A stretch of 64,000 nt of DNA, from assembly GCA_022478985.1 (NCBI GenBank), contig JAKSZP010009265.1:170766-234765 (forward strand). The letters are read 5' to 3'. Shown in pieces: positions 21,496 through 33,867 of this stretch. The notes under the pieces were generated by a model that was not told where the DNA came from, searched no databases, and was given only the letters and a program-made list of their open reading frames with translations. Origin of the DNA: Massospora cicadina (Eukaryota; Entomophthoromycota; Entomophthoromycetes; Entomophthorales; Entomophthoraceae). Each line of letters opens with the position of its first letter. Position 1 is the first letter of the stretch. The position numbers and the translations under genes were made by a program.

Positions 21496-22844
21496 TATAT
21501 ACATTGATTTAATAAGAAACTTCTCAATTCCTACTGAGAAATTGAAGGACAATTTATGTAAAGAAAGTTAATGATAGATCAGTTTATGAAATGGCTTATG
21601 AAGATAAGAACCCTAAGATTTAGGAGTGAATCTTATCCAGCAGAATGGTATCCTGGCATTCTGAACACTCCAAATAATGATAAATGGGAAATTGAGTCTT
21701 TTTGGACAACTATCTGGTCATTACTTGAGAGCTTGGGTCAGGAGAAAAACTTAATTAATAGTAATTGTAACAGATGTATCAAGAAGAGTGCAAGACCTAA
21801 AAGGTTAGCTTGATCTTTTAAGGTACTTAAATTTACAAATAAACATTAAGGGCATATCTGAGAGATTTTAAGATTCTATATCAGATATATTTATAAATTT
21901 GAATCTGTGATATGAGCTCAAATAGTGAGCTGGGCCAAACAGGTTGACCTCATTCATGGCGTTTTCCTGGGGCCAAACCATGCTGTTGGCTTACAGTGTC
22001 ACTGGAACATTCATTTGATAGCATGTCATGACATTCAGACATGGCACATGGGTTCATGGATTGGGCTTGGTGGCCTATCTGTTATGTGGTCACTTACCTG
22101 TCTGATGCTGCCCAATTCATTTGTGTGTGTACTGGTGCAAACCCATTTATTATAGCATTAGAAAGATCCTTTTGTTAAAATTGTGTAACTTATTTCTGAT
22201 GGAGCATTTACCAAGATATTACTAAACATAATGGGCTTAGTATATCTATATTCTTTTAAGGAACTCTTAGTATTAGTCTTTAAATTGTTTGTCGCCATGT
22301 TACCTATATATGGGTGACAGGTATGCTTCCATGGGGCCCAGTTACCCAATTATGGGTGACAGGTGATGAATGTGTTAATGAACAATTCATAGTAGAAGTA
22401 TCACTAATAGCAATTTCAAACATGACGTCTTAAATGAAATTGAAATGGTAAAAACACCCAAAACAACCATTGGAGCTTAGAAGGTATACATAAGAAAAAG
22501 GCATGCAAAACAAAGTTCCTAGCTGCATGGGTAGAGTTAATTTTATTTAGATACAAAATAAAAATATTAAAAATTGTATTATACTAAACTTTAATTAATC
22601 TATATATGATAAAATATTATTTATATTACAGTATAGTATTTGTTAAAATAGTTCAAACACATTTGTGATAATTTTGGAAATTGAGACAATATATTATATT
22701 TTTAAGTTTTTTTATCACTTTCTAGCATTTAACAATTTGTTGATATTCACATTTGGGCCCCATGAGAAACTCAACTGAATTATGCTAAATGATAAACATG
22801 TTAAGTGTATTAATATTAATATTCTACTATATATTAAAAGTATA
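21496..22844. other. Spacer with two unrecognised short frames
   Basis: Frames at 21571-21813 (80 codons, tryptophan-rich: WEIESFWTTIWSLLESLG) and 21925-22155 (76 codons) are open but match nothing I recognise. They lie in otherwise A+T-rich DNA. Two imperfect palindromes of type GTTACC...GGGTGAC lie at about 22299-22322 and 22340-22363. No confident gene. Confidence 0.4.
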
Positions 22845-22978
22845 TAAGGTGGGTCAACCTTAGAACAAATATACCACACCAAGATTTTTTTAGCTAGTAC
22901 AGGTTTGAACTTGTATTAACCAAAACCTGCACTAGGGTGGAAGCTAAGGACTACCCTGCTAGGCTAACCACCCTTCTT
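22845..22978 (-). repeat. SINE3 copy, tRNA-headed short retroposon
   Basis: On the minus strand the 5' end has a Pol III A box in tggttagcctagcaggg and a B box in aagttcaaacc about 50 bp later. The 3' body reads ggtgtggtatatttgttc and ends aggttgacccacctt, close to the tail of SINE1. Length about 134 bp. A+T-rich flanks (atatattaaaag and atatattaag) may be the target duplication. Confidence 0.6.
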
Positions 22979-23315
22979 CTAATAATATCATATATTAAGA
23001 TCTAAAGTTAATATTAATTATTTTATTGAATATACATAGTAGTCAATAGTTTAATTTTGGTGGTTGTAGAAGTACCATGTAGATTTTGATATTTTATGGC
23101 CTCATGAGTGAGTTTAAGAATCTGTGCCTATTAAAGCCTGTAAAAGTGTAGTTTGTAGGTCTATTAAAACATAGTAAACACTCAAAAGCCCTATGCTTCT
23201 AATCATCAGAAACACATGCTACTTATATTATATAGTGACATATAAAATAATGATATAAAGTAACCCTTTTACCAACCTAAATATGATTTTAATATAATCT
23301 TATGGCCTGGGTGAG

Positions 23316-23602
23316 GGTGCCCCAGTAGTAGAGTATATAATCAAAGAACTTACCTCCAAGTTCAATCATAATAGATGAACTTTGGGTAGGGGACAATTTA
23401 TGACTTTGTTAGCATTGCATACCCTTGCTCCAAAATGAGATAGTGAATAGCAAGATGGTCTATGGAGTTCCTGGCCTATTAAAATGCCATGATGGAGGTT
23501 TATGGATTATTGTTCCTTTCCTATTGATTTTAATTTCACACTTACCTATTAATCACTGCGGTATTGTCCCTAGGTTGGCCACCTCAAAAATGCCAAATAA
23601 TT
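23316..23602 (+). repeat. SINE1 copy a, full length
   Basis: Plus-strand copy of the SINE1 family. The head gtgccccagtagtagagtat carries the A box and ccaagttcaatc the B box. The body includes gaactttgggtaggggac and tggagttcctggcctat, shared by all copies. The 3' tail is gtccctaggttggcc plus acctcaaa. Flanked by a 16-bp duplication with two mismatches (ttatggcctgggtgag 23300-23315, ttatggccttgatgag 23603-23618). Frame 23425-23688 overlaps it and is not a gene. Confidence 0.85.
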
Positions 23603-23855
23603 TTATGGCCTTGATGAGCCTACATAGGTTATTTGTTAGTCTATCCCTTGGCTATGATGTCAAACTTTCTGTAAAAGTGCTTTCTTAGGAAAATGCTATT
23701 ATTGGGACTTGTACTATAATAAAATAAATATTTATGTTCAGTCAAACTTAGGTGTAAGAACTAGTATATCTAATTGATTAGAGGAAAGATTGACATACCA
23801 TTATATTTTCCTATTTTAGAATTTTGATATTCACAAAAAAGAAATTAAGTATCTG

Positions 23856-23927
23856 CACTCTTAAGCGGAATCGAACCACTGACCTTCCCTTACTAGGGGG
23901 ACGCTCTGCCATCTGAGCCAAAGAGGC
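23856..23927 (-). tRNA. tRNA-Thr(AGT)-like gene, probably decayed
   Basis: 72 nt on the minus strand. D-arm GCTC...GAGC, anticodon loop CTAGTAA (anticodon AGT, threonine), T-arm AGTGG-TTCGATT-CCGCT and a good B box are present. The acceptor stem does not pair cleanly in register: CTCTT on the 5' side can pair AAGAG on the 3' side only if one base is bulged. The anticodon stem has one C-A mismatch. No T-run terminator directly follows. Either a tRNA pseudogene or a copy with an indel in the acceptor arm. Confidence 0.6.
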
Positions 23928-24610
23928 TTGCACCTTTTATTCTAGGTGCTTACACTTTAAAAATTCTACCTTTATTCAAGTGTTGATTTGGCCATATTAA
24001 AAGAAAACAATAAAAAGAAAGAGTCGCTTTTGAAAGTATACATTTCTGATTTGATTCTCTAAGAAATTTTACTGAAAACAATGATAGAAAAAATGTAAAA
24101 ATATATACCATTTTTGAAAATATATAGGGCTGATTTTTTCTGTTTTGAAGGCTTATATCATGTTGAAATTTATATCTACTAAAAAGAATGCATAAAAACA
24201 ATACTGTCAGCATAGTAGTATTTTCACAAAAAATATTAGTTATAATTAGATGCTAAGGCTTAGTGGTATGTCTATGCTTTTAATTTTCATTGATTCCATT
24301 AAATGTCCCGATCATATTTTATTCCAGCATTAATGTCATATAATATACAGCTAAAACTAATTAGTAACTCTTGTTTTGTTACTTGCAGCTAAGATGATAT
24401 AACTTGAATCTTATTTAGTGCCTCAATACAAAAATCCCTAAGAATTTTTTTACTTTTTATAAGGCTTGAACATCAGTTATGAAAAAATACATTATCATAC
24501 GCTATTCTTTTACACTGATTTAATTTTATAAAAATCATACACTAGCTACTGTCTAAAATTAAAGCAACAATGAACTAGGTATCAAAACAGAAAGAGGAAT
24601 GTACTCTCAT

Positions 24611-24621
24611 TAGTACTAAAA
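24611..24621 (+). repeat. Micro-insertion of LINE-A tail, 11 bp
   Basis: tagtactaaaa lies between two perfect 13-bp direct repeats aatgtactctcat (24598-24610 and 24622-24634). The insert equals the last bases of LINE-A (ctagtactaaaa). It is the shortest of five such insertions. Confidence 0.6.
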
Positions 24622-26170
24622 AATGTACTCTCATAAATTATAAATTCAACATAGCTTAACACTTACAACGTCATGCTTTCCTTGTTAAATTTTAAACAAA
24701 AACAACAAACCAGTAATAAAAAGTTTAAAATTATTTTGTATGATTTATATAATATTATTTAAGCCTTTTTTTCATATATGTAGTCAGTTTTTATTAAAAT
24801 TTTTTTTAACTACACTAGTTTATAAGTGTTTATAAGCTTTGAAATATGCAGGCAGTACATTTCTCAGTATCAGCATCCACTTCATCTAGCAAATTTTCAA
24901 ATTGATCACAGTGCAATTTTAACTTTTAAAGCACAATAGCAACCATATAGTTCATAATCATCATTATAATATTTTTCATGCCTTTAATATGCATTTATAA
25001 AAAAGATAAAGCTACTATAAATCTTAGATAATTTTGTGCTTCCTATATTAAGAATTAGATATTATGCTGTTAGGAACTATAGTGTTAGAACTATGAAAAT
25101 AATTTATAGTGAACTTATTCAAAAAATACTTAGATAATTAATGAAAAGTGGATATCATGGTGTGAGATGTGAGTCCAATTAATTTAAAACATTGATTTCT
25201 TACTAGACTTTGATAATTTTTCTCCAATTATAGCATACTTTTGAATTCATTTTTATTAATAAGAGACAGCATATAATTTTTTATACTATTTATACATATA
25301 AGCATGTACCTTAATTCCCCAAATTATGCTAACTTAAGTTAGATTATATGTATAAAGTATTTTATATTGAAAAAATAGTTTTTGGTAAAAGTAATTTTTA
25401 TTACATAATAGCCATATTATATCGAGGAATAGGTATTATAGATACTTAAATTATAATTACAAATTACTCAATTAATATAAAAAATGATTTAAGTACAAAA
25501 GTAGTGATACACTGCTCATATTATATTTTATAAAGTTTTAGTCCAGGCAAAGTATTTGCTAACTATTATATATATGCTAAGCATCAATTGTCCATATATT
25601 AAATGATATATAATATATGGACTTATCTATTTAAAGTTCTAGTAATTTTTTTTGGATGTATGCACTTTACATTAAAATACTTTTCATTATTCAGATACAG
25701 TTTAGTATCTTTAGTGTTAATATAAGATTTATCTGTGTAATCTACCATGACTAGTATAACTGTATACCCATTATTGCTAAGATTAGATTAACCTTAAAAT
25801 TCTGCACCTAAAACAAGCACTTTTTATATTGATATATTTGTTGTTCTATATTATCATTACTAATTAAGAAAAATGAAAAAAAGAAGATGATATAGTATTA
25901 GCAGCATAAGCTTTATAAAACTGAAAATTTTATAATTTATGACTATGTTTTGATATATAATAATATTAAGTCTTAGATACTTAACCATAAGCTAAATATC
26001 AGTAAATCATTTTTAGATAAATAATTGTGTAGTATGTGTATATGGTTAATAAATCCAGTTTTAGATTCACTAATCTGTGTTGAAGCCACAGCATGATTTG
26101 ACATTCCATATATAATTAATCTTAAACTAGTTAGTAAGATTCTTTTTATAAATAAGTGTGGTTCTGTATA

Positions 26171-26460
26171 CCCTTTTAAATTTTATCTGAGGTGGGCCAA
26201 CCTGGGGATGACACTGCATTGATTAAGGAGAAGCCAAGAAATGAAGATAAGGATAAAACCCAGAAAACCTCCATGCATGGTATATGATAGGCCAGGAACT
26301 CCATGAACTGCCTTGCTATTTGCTATCTCAGTTCAGAGCATTGGCGCACAATGCCAACACAGTCATAATCATCCCCTACTCCAAAGTTCATCTTCCAGGT
26401 TTGAACTCTGAAAGGCATTGGTAAAGTGTATATACTCTATCACCTGGGGTATCCTACCCA
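26171..26460 (-). repeat. SINE1 copy b
   Basis: Minus-strand full-length SINE1. The A-box region is in taccccaggtgatagagtat and the B box in agagttcaaacc. The 3' tail is tgtcatccccaggttggccc plus acctcagataaaattt. The flanks tgtggttctgtata (26157-26170) and tatggttctggtata (26461-26475) are a slightly diverged target duplication. Confidence 0.85.
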
Positions 26461-26475
26461 TATGGTTCTGGTATA

Positions 26476-28140
26476 AAGTTCACTAAATTATACTAACACT
26501 AGTATATTATAAGTTGATTGTAGCATTGTGCTAAGTTTTATCAATACTAACTTTTATAATTTTTAGATTATCAAAAAGGTGTTTTAGGTTAAATAGTTTA
26601 AAAAAATAATGTAATGCATTGTTTTAAGTATTAAGCAAATCCAGGTATTTTTTTAAATATTAAGGCTAAACTTTTCTGAATTTTTTTGATCCTTCCTTTT
26701 ATATGCTTCTTTAATTTTTAAATTGCCGTTTACTAGTATAAACAAAGTTTAACTGATTTGATCTTTATGTTTTAAAACTAAACCTTTTTATAGCATAATA
26801 AATATATTATAATCCCCTTATATATTTATAGCTAGATTATCAGATTATGTCTGTCAGAGTTTGAGATAAGGAACAAATCAAACTCCCCATGCCATAGCTG
26901 ATAGTTAGTAAATTAGACTATAATTGACCAATCTTGAATCCCTAATTCTATGGCAAAATTCAATAAAGAGAAAACAATTTGGAAGAATCACATGACGTTA
27001 ATCAGCCAGAGCATCTCAAAGATTAAGTCAAAAGTAGACTAAGCAACTTCCATAAATAGATACAGAAGACCTAGAATAATGAGCATCTAGTACAAAAAAG
27101 ACCTAGAATAATGAGGTTACAATGCTTTTGATGGCATAGAATAACAAAGACCTTTTCTTGGCTCTCAATACAGAATGATTAGGAATATGCTATATAGGCA
27201 GAGACTGGAATAATATTTTTGTTATATGGTATGTTATAATTAATTTAAACAACCATCAGCTTATATTTTTATGCAACTTTATATTAAACTTATCTTTATA
27301 TAAAGAATTTGATTTGATCATAGTAATTAGTATGGCGCATGACCCATGTTTTTATATAAAGTTGGTCACATAATAATTTTCTATTGCTCAAATCCCTAAT
27401 TTCCACTAACACATTTCTCATTACCTTACATTAGAAACCACTGATGCTGGGCTTTGGTCACTTAATCACCTCCTATTTTAATTTACCACAAATATGCTAT
27501 TTTGCCACACTCAGCATAAAATATCATTAATAAGGTCTCTTAAAATATTTTGTGGCCAGCCACTGGTAATCTGACTAACCTGGCATATCTTAACCACAAC
27601 TGGCATATTGATCTTAGTTTGGAAATGCTCTAAGCCCTATTTAATCATTTTTATGGCCTAATTTGGATTAAGCCAGTAGTTTACCAATCTTAAGTGATGC
27701 TTAGTAACCAAAAAAGCTCCAATGAGAATGTGGGTCATAAGAGCGTATCTGGTTAAGTTAAGATATGTAAGGAAGTCCTTTATAAGTAGATAGTTTTTAG
27801 TCTGCTAAGTTTAGTATAGTGAGCCACAGAGTCAATGGGAAGTATTAAATACTACAGTGTACTCTAATTTTTATCAATAAAAACCCATTCCTAAAAACTA
27901 AGGTTTCATATAATGATCATTTTTACCCATATTGCTGTCCTCAAACAATAACTGGTTTGGGTAGTTATTTGGACTCGTGCATCTGAAATATGACGCCTAA
28001 GCGCCAACTTCAACAGGCTACCTATGCACCATATATTTATGATAACTCTAACTTTGTAAACTATTTTTAAATTCTATACATATTATTACTGCATAATTTT
28101 AGTATATTATCTTGTTAAGTTTAGAACATAGCAGATCAGA
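26476..28140. other. A+T-rich stretch, no gene seen
   Basis: No frame, tRNA box or LTR recognised, except the micro-insertion at 27084. Confidence 0.5.
27084..27097 (+). repeat. Micro-insertion of LINE-A tail, 14 bp
   Basis: catctagtacaaaa sits between perfect 18-bp repeats aagacctagaataatgag (27066-27083 and 27098-27115). The insert is the LINE-A 3' end with one base missing (ctagtac-aaaa). Confidence 0.75.
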
Positions 28141-28848
28141 TGTCATGGTTATATGACATAATTGAGGGGACAGACTGTAAGGATAAGGCTGGACGTCAGG
28201 GAGGCCAAAAAGGTCAAGTTACAAGGCCTTCTTGACTTTTACCATACCCTGGACCAACGCTGGGTACAGATGAGATAAGCCCAGGTTGATTCTGGGGATA
28301 TGCGTGATGCTCAGCCCAGCATTACAAACCAGGCGTTAAAACTGTACCAGCTACATTCTCAACTTTACAGTTTGTTATGGTTACTTGAGGAACATGGATT
28401 TAAACCCATTCCCTTATCATTGCAAAGTCAGGATGAATCAATTTACAATCAATAACTAAAATTCAGACAATCTCAAGTTACAGGACCCTGGCCAATGATA
28501 GCATATGCCTATTGATTTTGCTTAGGCTTAGCACCACTTCCAGCAATCAACAACTCTCCCAACAGTATTAAATATGTTTTTGAAATGCTAACTTTCCTCA
28601 TTGGTCATCTTTTTATAAAAGACCTCATTTGTTTTAGTATTTTATGTGCGTATAGATATTGTTCTGTTTGCCAACCTCCAAGGGATCCCAATTATTCAAA
28701 TGAGTGCCATCCTTTCTTGGGTCATCCTGTGCACCACCCTTCTGGGTGGTGTTTTATTTACCCTTTATTCAGAGGAGGGTTCCATAGCAGGGGTGGGCCC
28801 TTACCCCTCCATAATAGGAACTGGAGCGTTACAGACATGCACTTGACA
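28141..28848 (+). repeat. G2 5' LTR
   Basis: Starts tgtcatggttatatgacata and ends cacttgaca, aligning with 33868-34573. Frame 28585-28866 inside it is incidental. Confidence 0.85.
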
Positions 28849-30400
28849 TTAGATGACCAAGCATAAGTTTGGTCTTTCCAAAACTTATTCCAAGTAAAAG
28901 TCTTCATAGTAGTATCTAGGTGATTAAATTGTGCACCATGCTTGGGATGCTCTTGTCCATGGTGGTCTCATTCTTGTTGGCATTGTGATATCTAGGCGTT
29001 TCTCTTTTTCTTCTTCATGTGGCATTACTTCCACCCTTTTGCCAAGTACATGGTGGGTATGGACTGTTCAAAGCTTAGTTGCTTAGGCCTCCAAGTTTTC
29101 CACCACCTCTTCTCATTATAATAAAACTAGCACTGACTCCCCTCCTCCAGGAGTTGAAGGCTGCATCAGCTTCTACCTGGGACCCTGCATGGGTGTTTTA
29201 CATTTATAAAGCTGTGTTGTGGGTGTTTGAGAGTATAGAGAGTGTGAAGAGACCATTGGTAGCAGGGAAACCTTGTGCTACAGCTTTCAAACGTTCCTGT
29301 AGGTTACTTGTGCACTGGGGTGTTGGGTGTCTTGTGTTCCCTGATTTTTATAATCTCCCTGTGTCTCAGGCTTACCTGTGTCCAACGTTTTACAAATAGC
29401 ATTTTTCTGTGCCACTGTGGATGCCCATGTGATGGACACTTGAGTAAGTCAAGCATTTCCCACTAGCTTCAATCATCTGATTAAAGATTTTGAGACAATT
29501 TCCCCACACCAACCCAAAAGGGATCAGGTAATTTGTTCATCATTGTTTTACCCCTGGCAGCCCTATATATACAGGCTCCAAAAACTTGCACATGCCTCTG
29601 AAAAAGAAGAAATTTTAATATTCCATTCCTTTTTTTAGCAGAATTTGAAGGTGAGCAGGGGTCCAGCCTTAAAGTTAAATTAAATGTCTTGGTATATTTT
29701 ACCATGATGATATTACCTGCTGCTGCTCCTATAAATATGGCATCCAAAACTTAAGATTTTCCCCCTTGAATGGGACAGAGCTCCCCACCATTCTCTCCCT
29801 GTTTTGGTGGAATTGGAGAGTCCAGGTAAGTCTAGCCCCACAATTTATATAAGCAATTTAACTAAAATGAATTTCTCTCTGTACCACATTTGGATGGTGT
29901 AGACAGGATCATTTTTTTTAGTACTAGATGGTGTGTAGACAGGATCATCAATGAAGGACCTGGGGGTAATGGCCTTATATAAAAATGTACACACAGCCAC
30001 AAAATTGGGTATAGGGATGTTCACACCCATAAAACATGTTTTATAATGCAAGTTATATACAAAAACAAGTCATTTATTAAATCTTTCAGCTTTAAGGTGA
30101 AACTCATTTTGTGTATCAGATTACCTCAGAAAACCCGCGCTTGACCCCTACCATGATCTGCAGAACACAGGAGGTGGAGAAAAAGTTAATATTAATATAT
30201 GGAAATGTTTATGTAACTGCTGAAGATATGTTAGTATATGTGGCCTCAGTAGTGAGAGTGATCAAATATCCCTCTCCATTTTTTGATACAAAAACCTATC
30301 CTGGAGGCATGCTTATGCCTGATGAAGATTTTTCTAGTGAAGTGTTGTCATTGTCTTCTATGAATAAAAGATTATTATGGATATTTTGTTGACTGTTACA
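28849..30400 (+). pseudogene. G2 gag-like leader region
   Basis: Frames 29079-29399 and 30111-30392 are open. The latter contains YVTAEDMLVYVASVVRVIKY and SPFFDTKTYPGGMLMPDEDF, conserved with G1 just upstream of its protease. A capsid or zinc knuckle is not recognisable. A micro-insertion of LINE-A tail lies inside at 29913-29932. Confidence 0.45.
29913..29932 (-). repeat. Micro-insertion of LINE-A tail, 20 bp
   Basis: On the minus strand accatctagtactaaaaaaa, flanked by perfect 16-bp repeats gtgtagacaggatcat (29897-29912 and 29933-29948). It lies inside G2, so it is younger than G2. Confidence 0.85.
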
Positions 30401-30780
30401 CTTTCATCCCCTTTAGGAAAAATCAGTACAACAATTTTGGTGAATACACAAGCCTCTGAGAATTTTACTGACCAAGACCTAGCTGACTATCTTGAGTTGA
30501 GTTAATTTTTAGGTGGTATGGTTAGGGGAGAGAGCTTCCCAAGGTATTCCCATGCTGAAGGTTCTAGGGTAAGTGGACTATAAAGTTGGCAAATATTATT
30601 TGGCTGACCACTTTAAAGCAATCAAAAATATCTTGTACCTCATAATTTTGGAAGTGGAGTGGTGAAAGTTTGATATCAGAACTAACTTGAAAGACAATAC
30701 CATATCATTAACTTTAAAGAAAGGCCATGAATTAGTTATCCTCATGTCTAAAGCAAACTCTTAGAGAAATTTGCCCCAAT
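30401..30780 (+). pseudogene. G2 protease remnant
   Basis: Around 30425-30480 the reading ...TTILVNTQASENFTDQDLADY corresponds to G1's VDTGASE.FMDQILADY, so the catalytic D-T-G has become N-T-Q. The conserved YLADHFKAIKNILYLIILEVEW segment, trimmed, follows at 30598-30665. Confidence 0.6.
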
Positions 30781-31912
30781 GGCCCAAGGTCAACAAACTC
30801 AGTCTAACTCTGTTGCTGAAGCCCTCTTTGGAGGTACCCTTACCTTCCTATTTGGAGAAGATGGAATCTTTGATGTGGCTTCAGCCAATGTACTGCCAGC
30901 TCATTAAGTTTGATTATGAGTTCAAACTCACAATTGATCTAATATGTATATCTAATCCCATTTATCCCTTGACTGTACAGGAGGAAGCAGCGTTGGATGT
31001 GTGGGTCAAAGAGCAGTTAGCTAAAGACACAATATTTTAATACCTCTCTGGTATGCTCCTCACTTCTCTTTGTGGATAAAGCTGATGGTAATCTATACCC
31101 ATGCATAGATTATGAAAACCTAAATAAATTCACAATACCAGATTTACATCCCATCCCATTGAACTTTCAGATTGCTTGCTATGTGGAGAAGGCCAGATTC
31201 TTCTCCAAACTGGATTACTTAAATGCATTCAATCAAATTCAGATCAAGAAGGGCCAAAAGTGGATCATCATGTTCCAAACCAGAAAAGGAATTTTATAGT
31301 TTCAGGTTATGCCCTTTGGGCTTAAAAATGTACCTGCTATATTTCAAAGTTATATAGATGTAGCCTTGGGGACCTGCTGGGTGTTTGCGCGGTGGCCTAT
31401 ATGGATGATATTCTGGTTTTTCCCCTGATCATAGTTACCATGCACTATACCTGAAGCAAGTGGTGGAGAATTTAATAGCAGCCAACCTTACGCTGAAGAT
31501 AAGTAAGTGCAAGTTCTTTAAGTCCCAGATCACCTTTCTGGGCAACGTAATATTTAATCAAGGTCACATGATAACTCAAGTCAAGGAGCAGGCAATCTGT
31601 GAGTGGCTCACCCCAACTTTGGTCAAGGAATTGAAGTTTTTTTGGGGGACGTGTATGTTCCTTAAGAAGTTTATACTAAATCTTTCTGAGTTAGCTGCGC
31701 ACTTGTATAAGGTGAGTAAAGCAAAGGTGCTCCAGTGGTCTCCCATCCTGAAAAATGACTTCCAAGTGATAAAGTGCACCCTGTTGTCTACATCCATCCT
31801 TTACCATATAAGTCCTGAAAAAGAGCTTATTGTTGCTACTAATGCCTCTAACTTTGCCATAGTGGTTGCTTTGTTAAAAGTAGGCGGAGATGGAATAAAG
31901 CATCCATTGTAA
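30771..31912 (+). pseudogene. G2 reverse transcriptase and RNase H
   Basis: Frames 30771-31040, 31072-31299 and 31460-31912 cover RT. They show IYPLTVQEEAALDVWVKEQL, NLYPCIDYENLNKFTIPDLH, FFSKLDYLNAFNQIQIKK, and an intact YMDD box at 31398-31409 (AVAYMDDILVF). The thumb is TLKISKCKFFKSQITFLGNV. The connection KVLQWSPILKNDFQVIKCTL and RNase H start IVATNASNFAIVVALLKV follow, with the RNase H aspartate changed to asparagine (TDAS to TNAS). Stops and shifts separate the frames. Better preserved than G1 at the RT active site. Confidence 0.75.
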
Positions 31913-33660
31913 ATATATTTCAGAAAAATGTCTTTAACAGAGTTGACTATGCCATTTATGACAAAGAGTTATTATCAGTGATTGAGGTGCTGAACTATTG
32001 GCGTCATCACCTGTACGGCTCATCTCAACCTATCTTAGGTATGCATAGACCACCATCCTTTGCTGTACTACTGCGCACCTTATTTTCTGATCCCATGGCA
32101 AGCCCGCTGGCATGAGACTTTAGCCCAATTTGTGTTTTCTTATAAGTTTACCAAAGGCAAGGAGAATGGTTTAGTGGATGCTTTGAGCTGAAGCCCTGCA
32201 TTAGCTCCAGATACTAAGGAGGTGGAGATACACAATAACCACTTGATGATTCTGCTAGGTAAGATTGTGTTCCAACATTCCCCCTCTCAACCCATGGGTC
32301 AGCGCTTGCTCCTCTGGAAAATGAAGAGGAATATGTTATTTTTAACAAGGTGGTCCTTTCACATCCCTTGTCAGCAGAATATACTATGGTCCTCACCAAT
32401 AGCAAGCTGGATCAGGAAGATATTACTAGAGGGTACCATGTGAAGGACAAGATGGTGTGGTTTCAGGGTCACCTATAGGATCCTGATGGACCACTTCACC
32501 TGAAAATTATCCAGGACTATTATGATGGAATCACCATAGGACATCCTGTGAAGAAGAAAAAAGACTCTAGAACTAATTTACCACACTTATAATTGGAAGG
32601 GGTTAGCTGTACAGGTTGCCAAGTATTGTAAGGAGTGCCTGGTCTGCAAATTAATGAAACAAAATTGCCAGCCTCTTGTGGGGTTGCTGTTCCAGTTCAA
32701 AGGGCTGAAGGACCTTGAACTTCCTTATTAGTGGATTTCATTGTAAATTTATCTGCATCTGATAGCTACAATGCCATCATAATAGTGATGGAACATTTTA
32801 CAAAGTTTGTCCACTTTATTCCTGTAGAACTACAGTAACTGCGGTGGAGATAACTAGGCTCTTTGTATTTTATGTGTTTGCCCTTCATAAGGTGCTCCAG
32901 GAGATAATTAGTGGTTGGGGGCCCAGTTGCCTCTGATTTTTGGGAAGAGTTGTGTAAGACTCTTCAAATTTTCCCCAGACATTCAACTGCCTATGATCCT
33001 CAATTATATGGGCAGACAGAACAAGTGAACTAGTGTTTTTAACATTTTCTGCAGTGTTACACTGCACAGATCGTTCAGATTGGGTTTCTCACCTTCCTAT
33101 GGCCAAGTTTAGCTATATAACAACACTAAACATGTGTCTATTGGCTGTTCCCCAGTTTACGCCAACTATGGGTTTAACCCTACCTTTAACATGGAGACCA
33201 GCTGTGAAACTAAAGTTGAAGCAGTGGTGGTTTTTCTAAGACTATCAAGAAAGTACATCATGGGGTTGCCTCAAATTTGAAGGTGACAATGCAAGTTTAT
33301 AAAGGAGAATGATAATAGAAAAAGATGGATAGGTCCTGCATACAAGGAAGAGAATCTTATGATGCTTAATACTCAAAACGTCCCTATTAAGCAGCCATGC
33401 AAAAGCTAGCACCAAAGAATATTGGTTTTACTGAATTGTCAGAAAAATGGGACATACCTCATACTAGTTGGATTCCCCCCCCCCCCCTAATTACAGATCA
33501 TTACAGTTTTTTATAAAAGAAAGCTGACGTTGTTTGAGGAGCTCCCCACCAGAGACCCCAGAGGCCTATCTTGTGGATGGGGCACCAGAGTGGGGTGGAG
33601 AGATTGTAGCCTCCCTCAGAGTAAGAAGAAGGCTTGTGTACCTAGTATCCTGAAAGGGAT
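31913..33660 (+). pseudogene. G2 RNase H end, integrase and C-terminal region
   Basis: Broken pieces continue the G1-like order. They are the RNase H end (about 31930-32190), the integrase zinc region (KYCKECLVCKLMKQN-type reading near 32620-32665), and core pieces around 32730-33070, including YTANCTDRSDWVSHLPMAKFSY-like text at 33033-33120. A region equivalent to the G1 chromodomain lies near 33560-33660 (EAYLVDGAPEW reading). A run of C at 33475-33487 interrupts it. Frame 33033-33239 is one of the few open pieces. Confidence 0.6.
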
Positions 33661-33867
33661 TTGATGCAGTGAAAAACAGTTAGGTACCAGCGTGTAACTG
33701 TGCCCATGCCCAAGATCCTGTCTGTGTTTTCATGAGCATAGTCCTGAGGCTGCAGAACTCAAGTTGCAGCAAACCATTGCTGCCATGAAGCTGACAGGCC
33801 CACAAGAACTTTTCTATGGCAAAAGTCCCTGGAGGAGGGGTGGAGCCCCAAAAGGATGAGAGGGTAA

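Larger units (their letters stand above)
23690..26170. other. A+T-rich stretch, no protein gene seen
   Basis: Apart from the tRNA-like gene and the 11-bp insertion listed separately, I see only A+T-rich sequence without motifs. Confidence 0.5.

Noticed and set aside
22299..22363. Two palindromes GTTACC..GGGTGAC as regulatory sites
   Set aside because: No gene nearby and no other copies found; left as an observation in the spacer entry.
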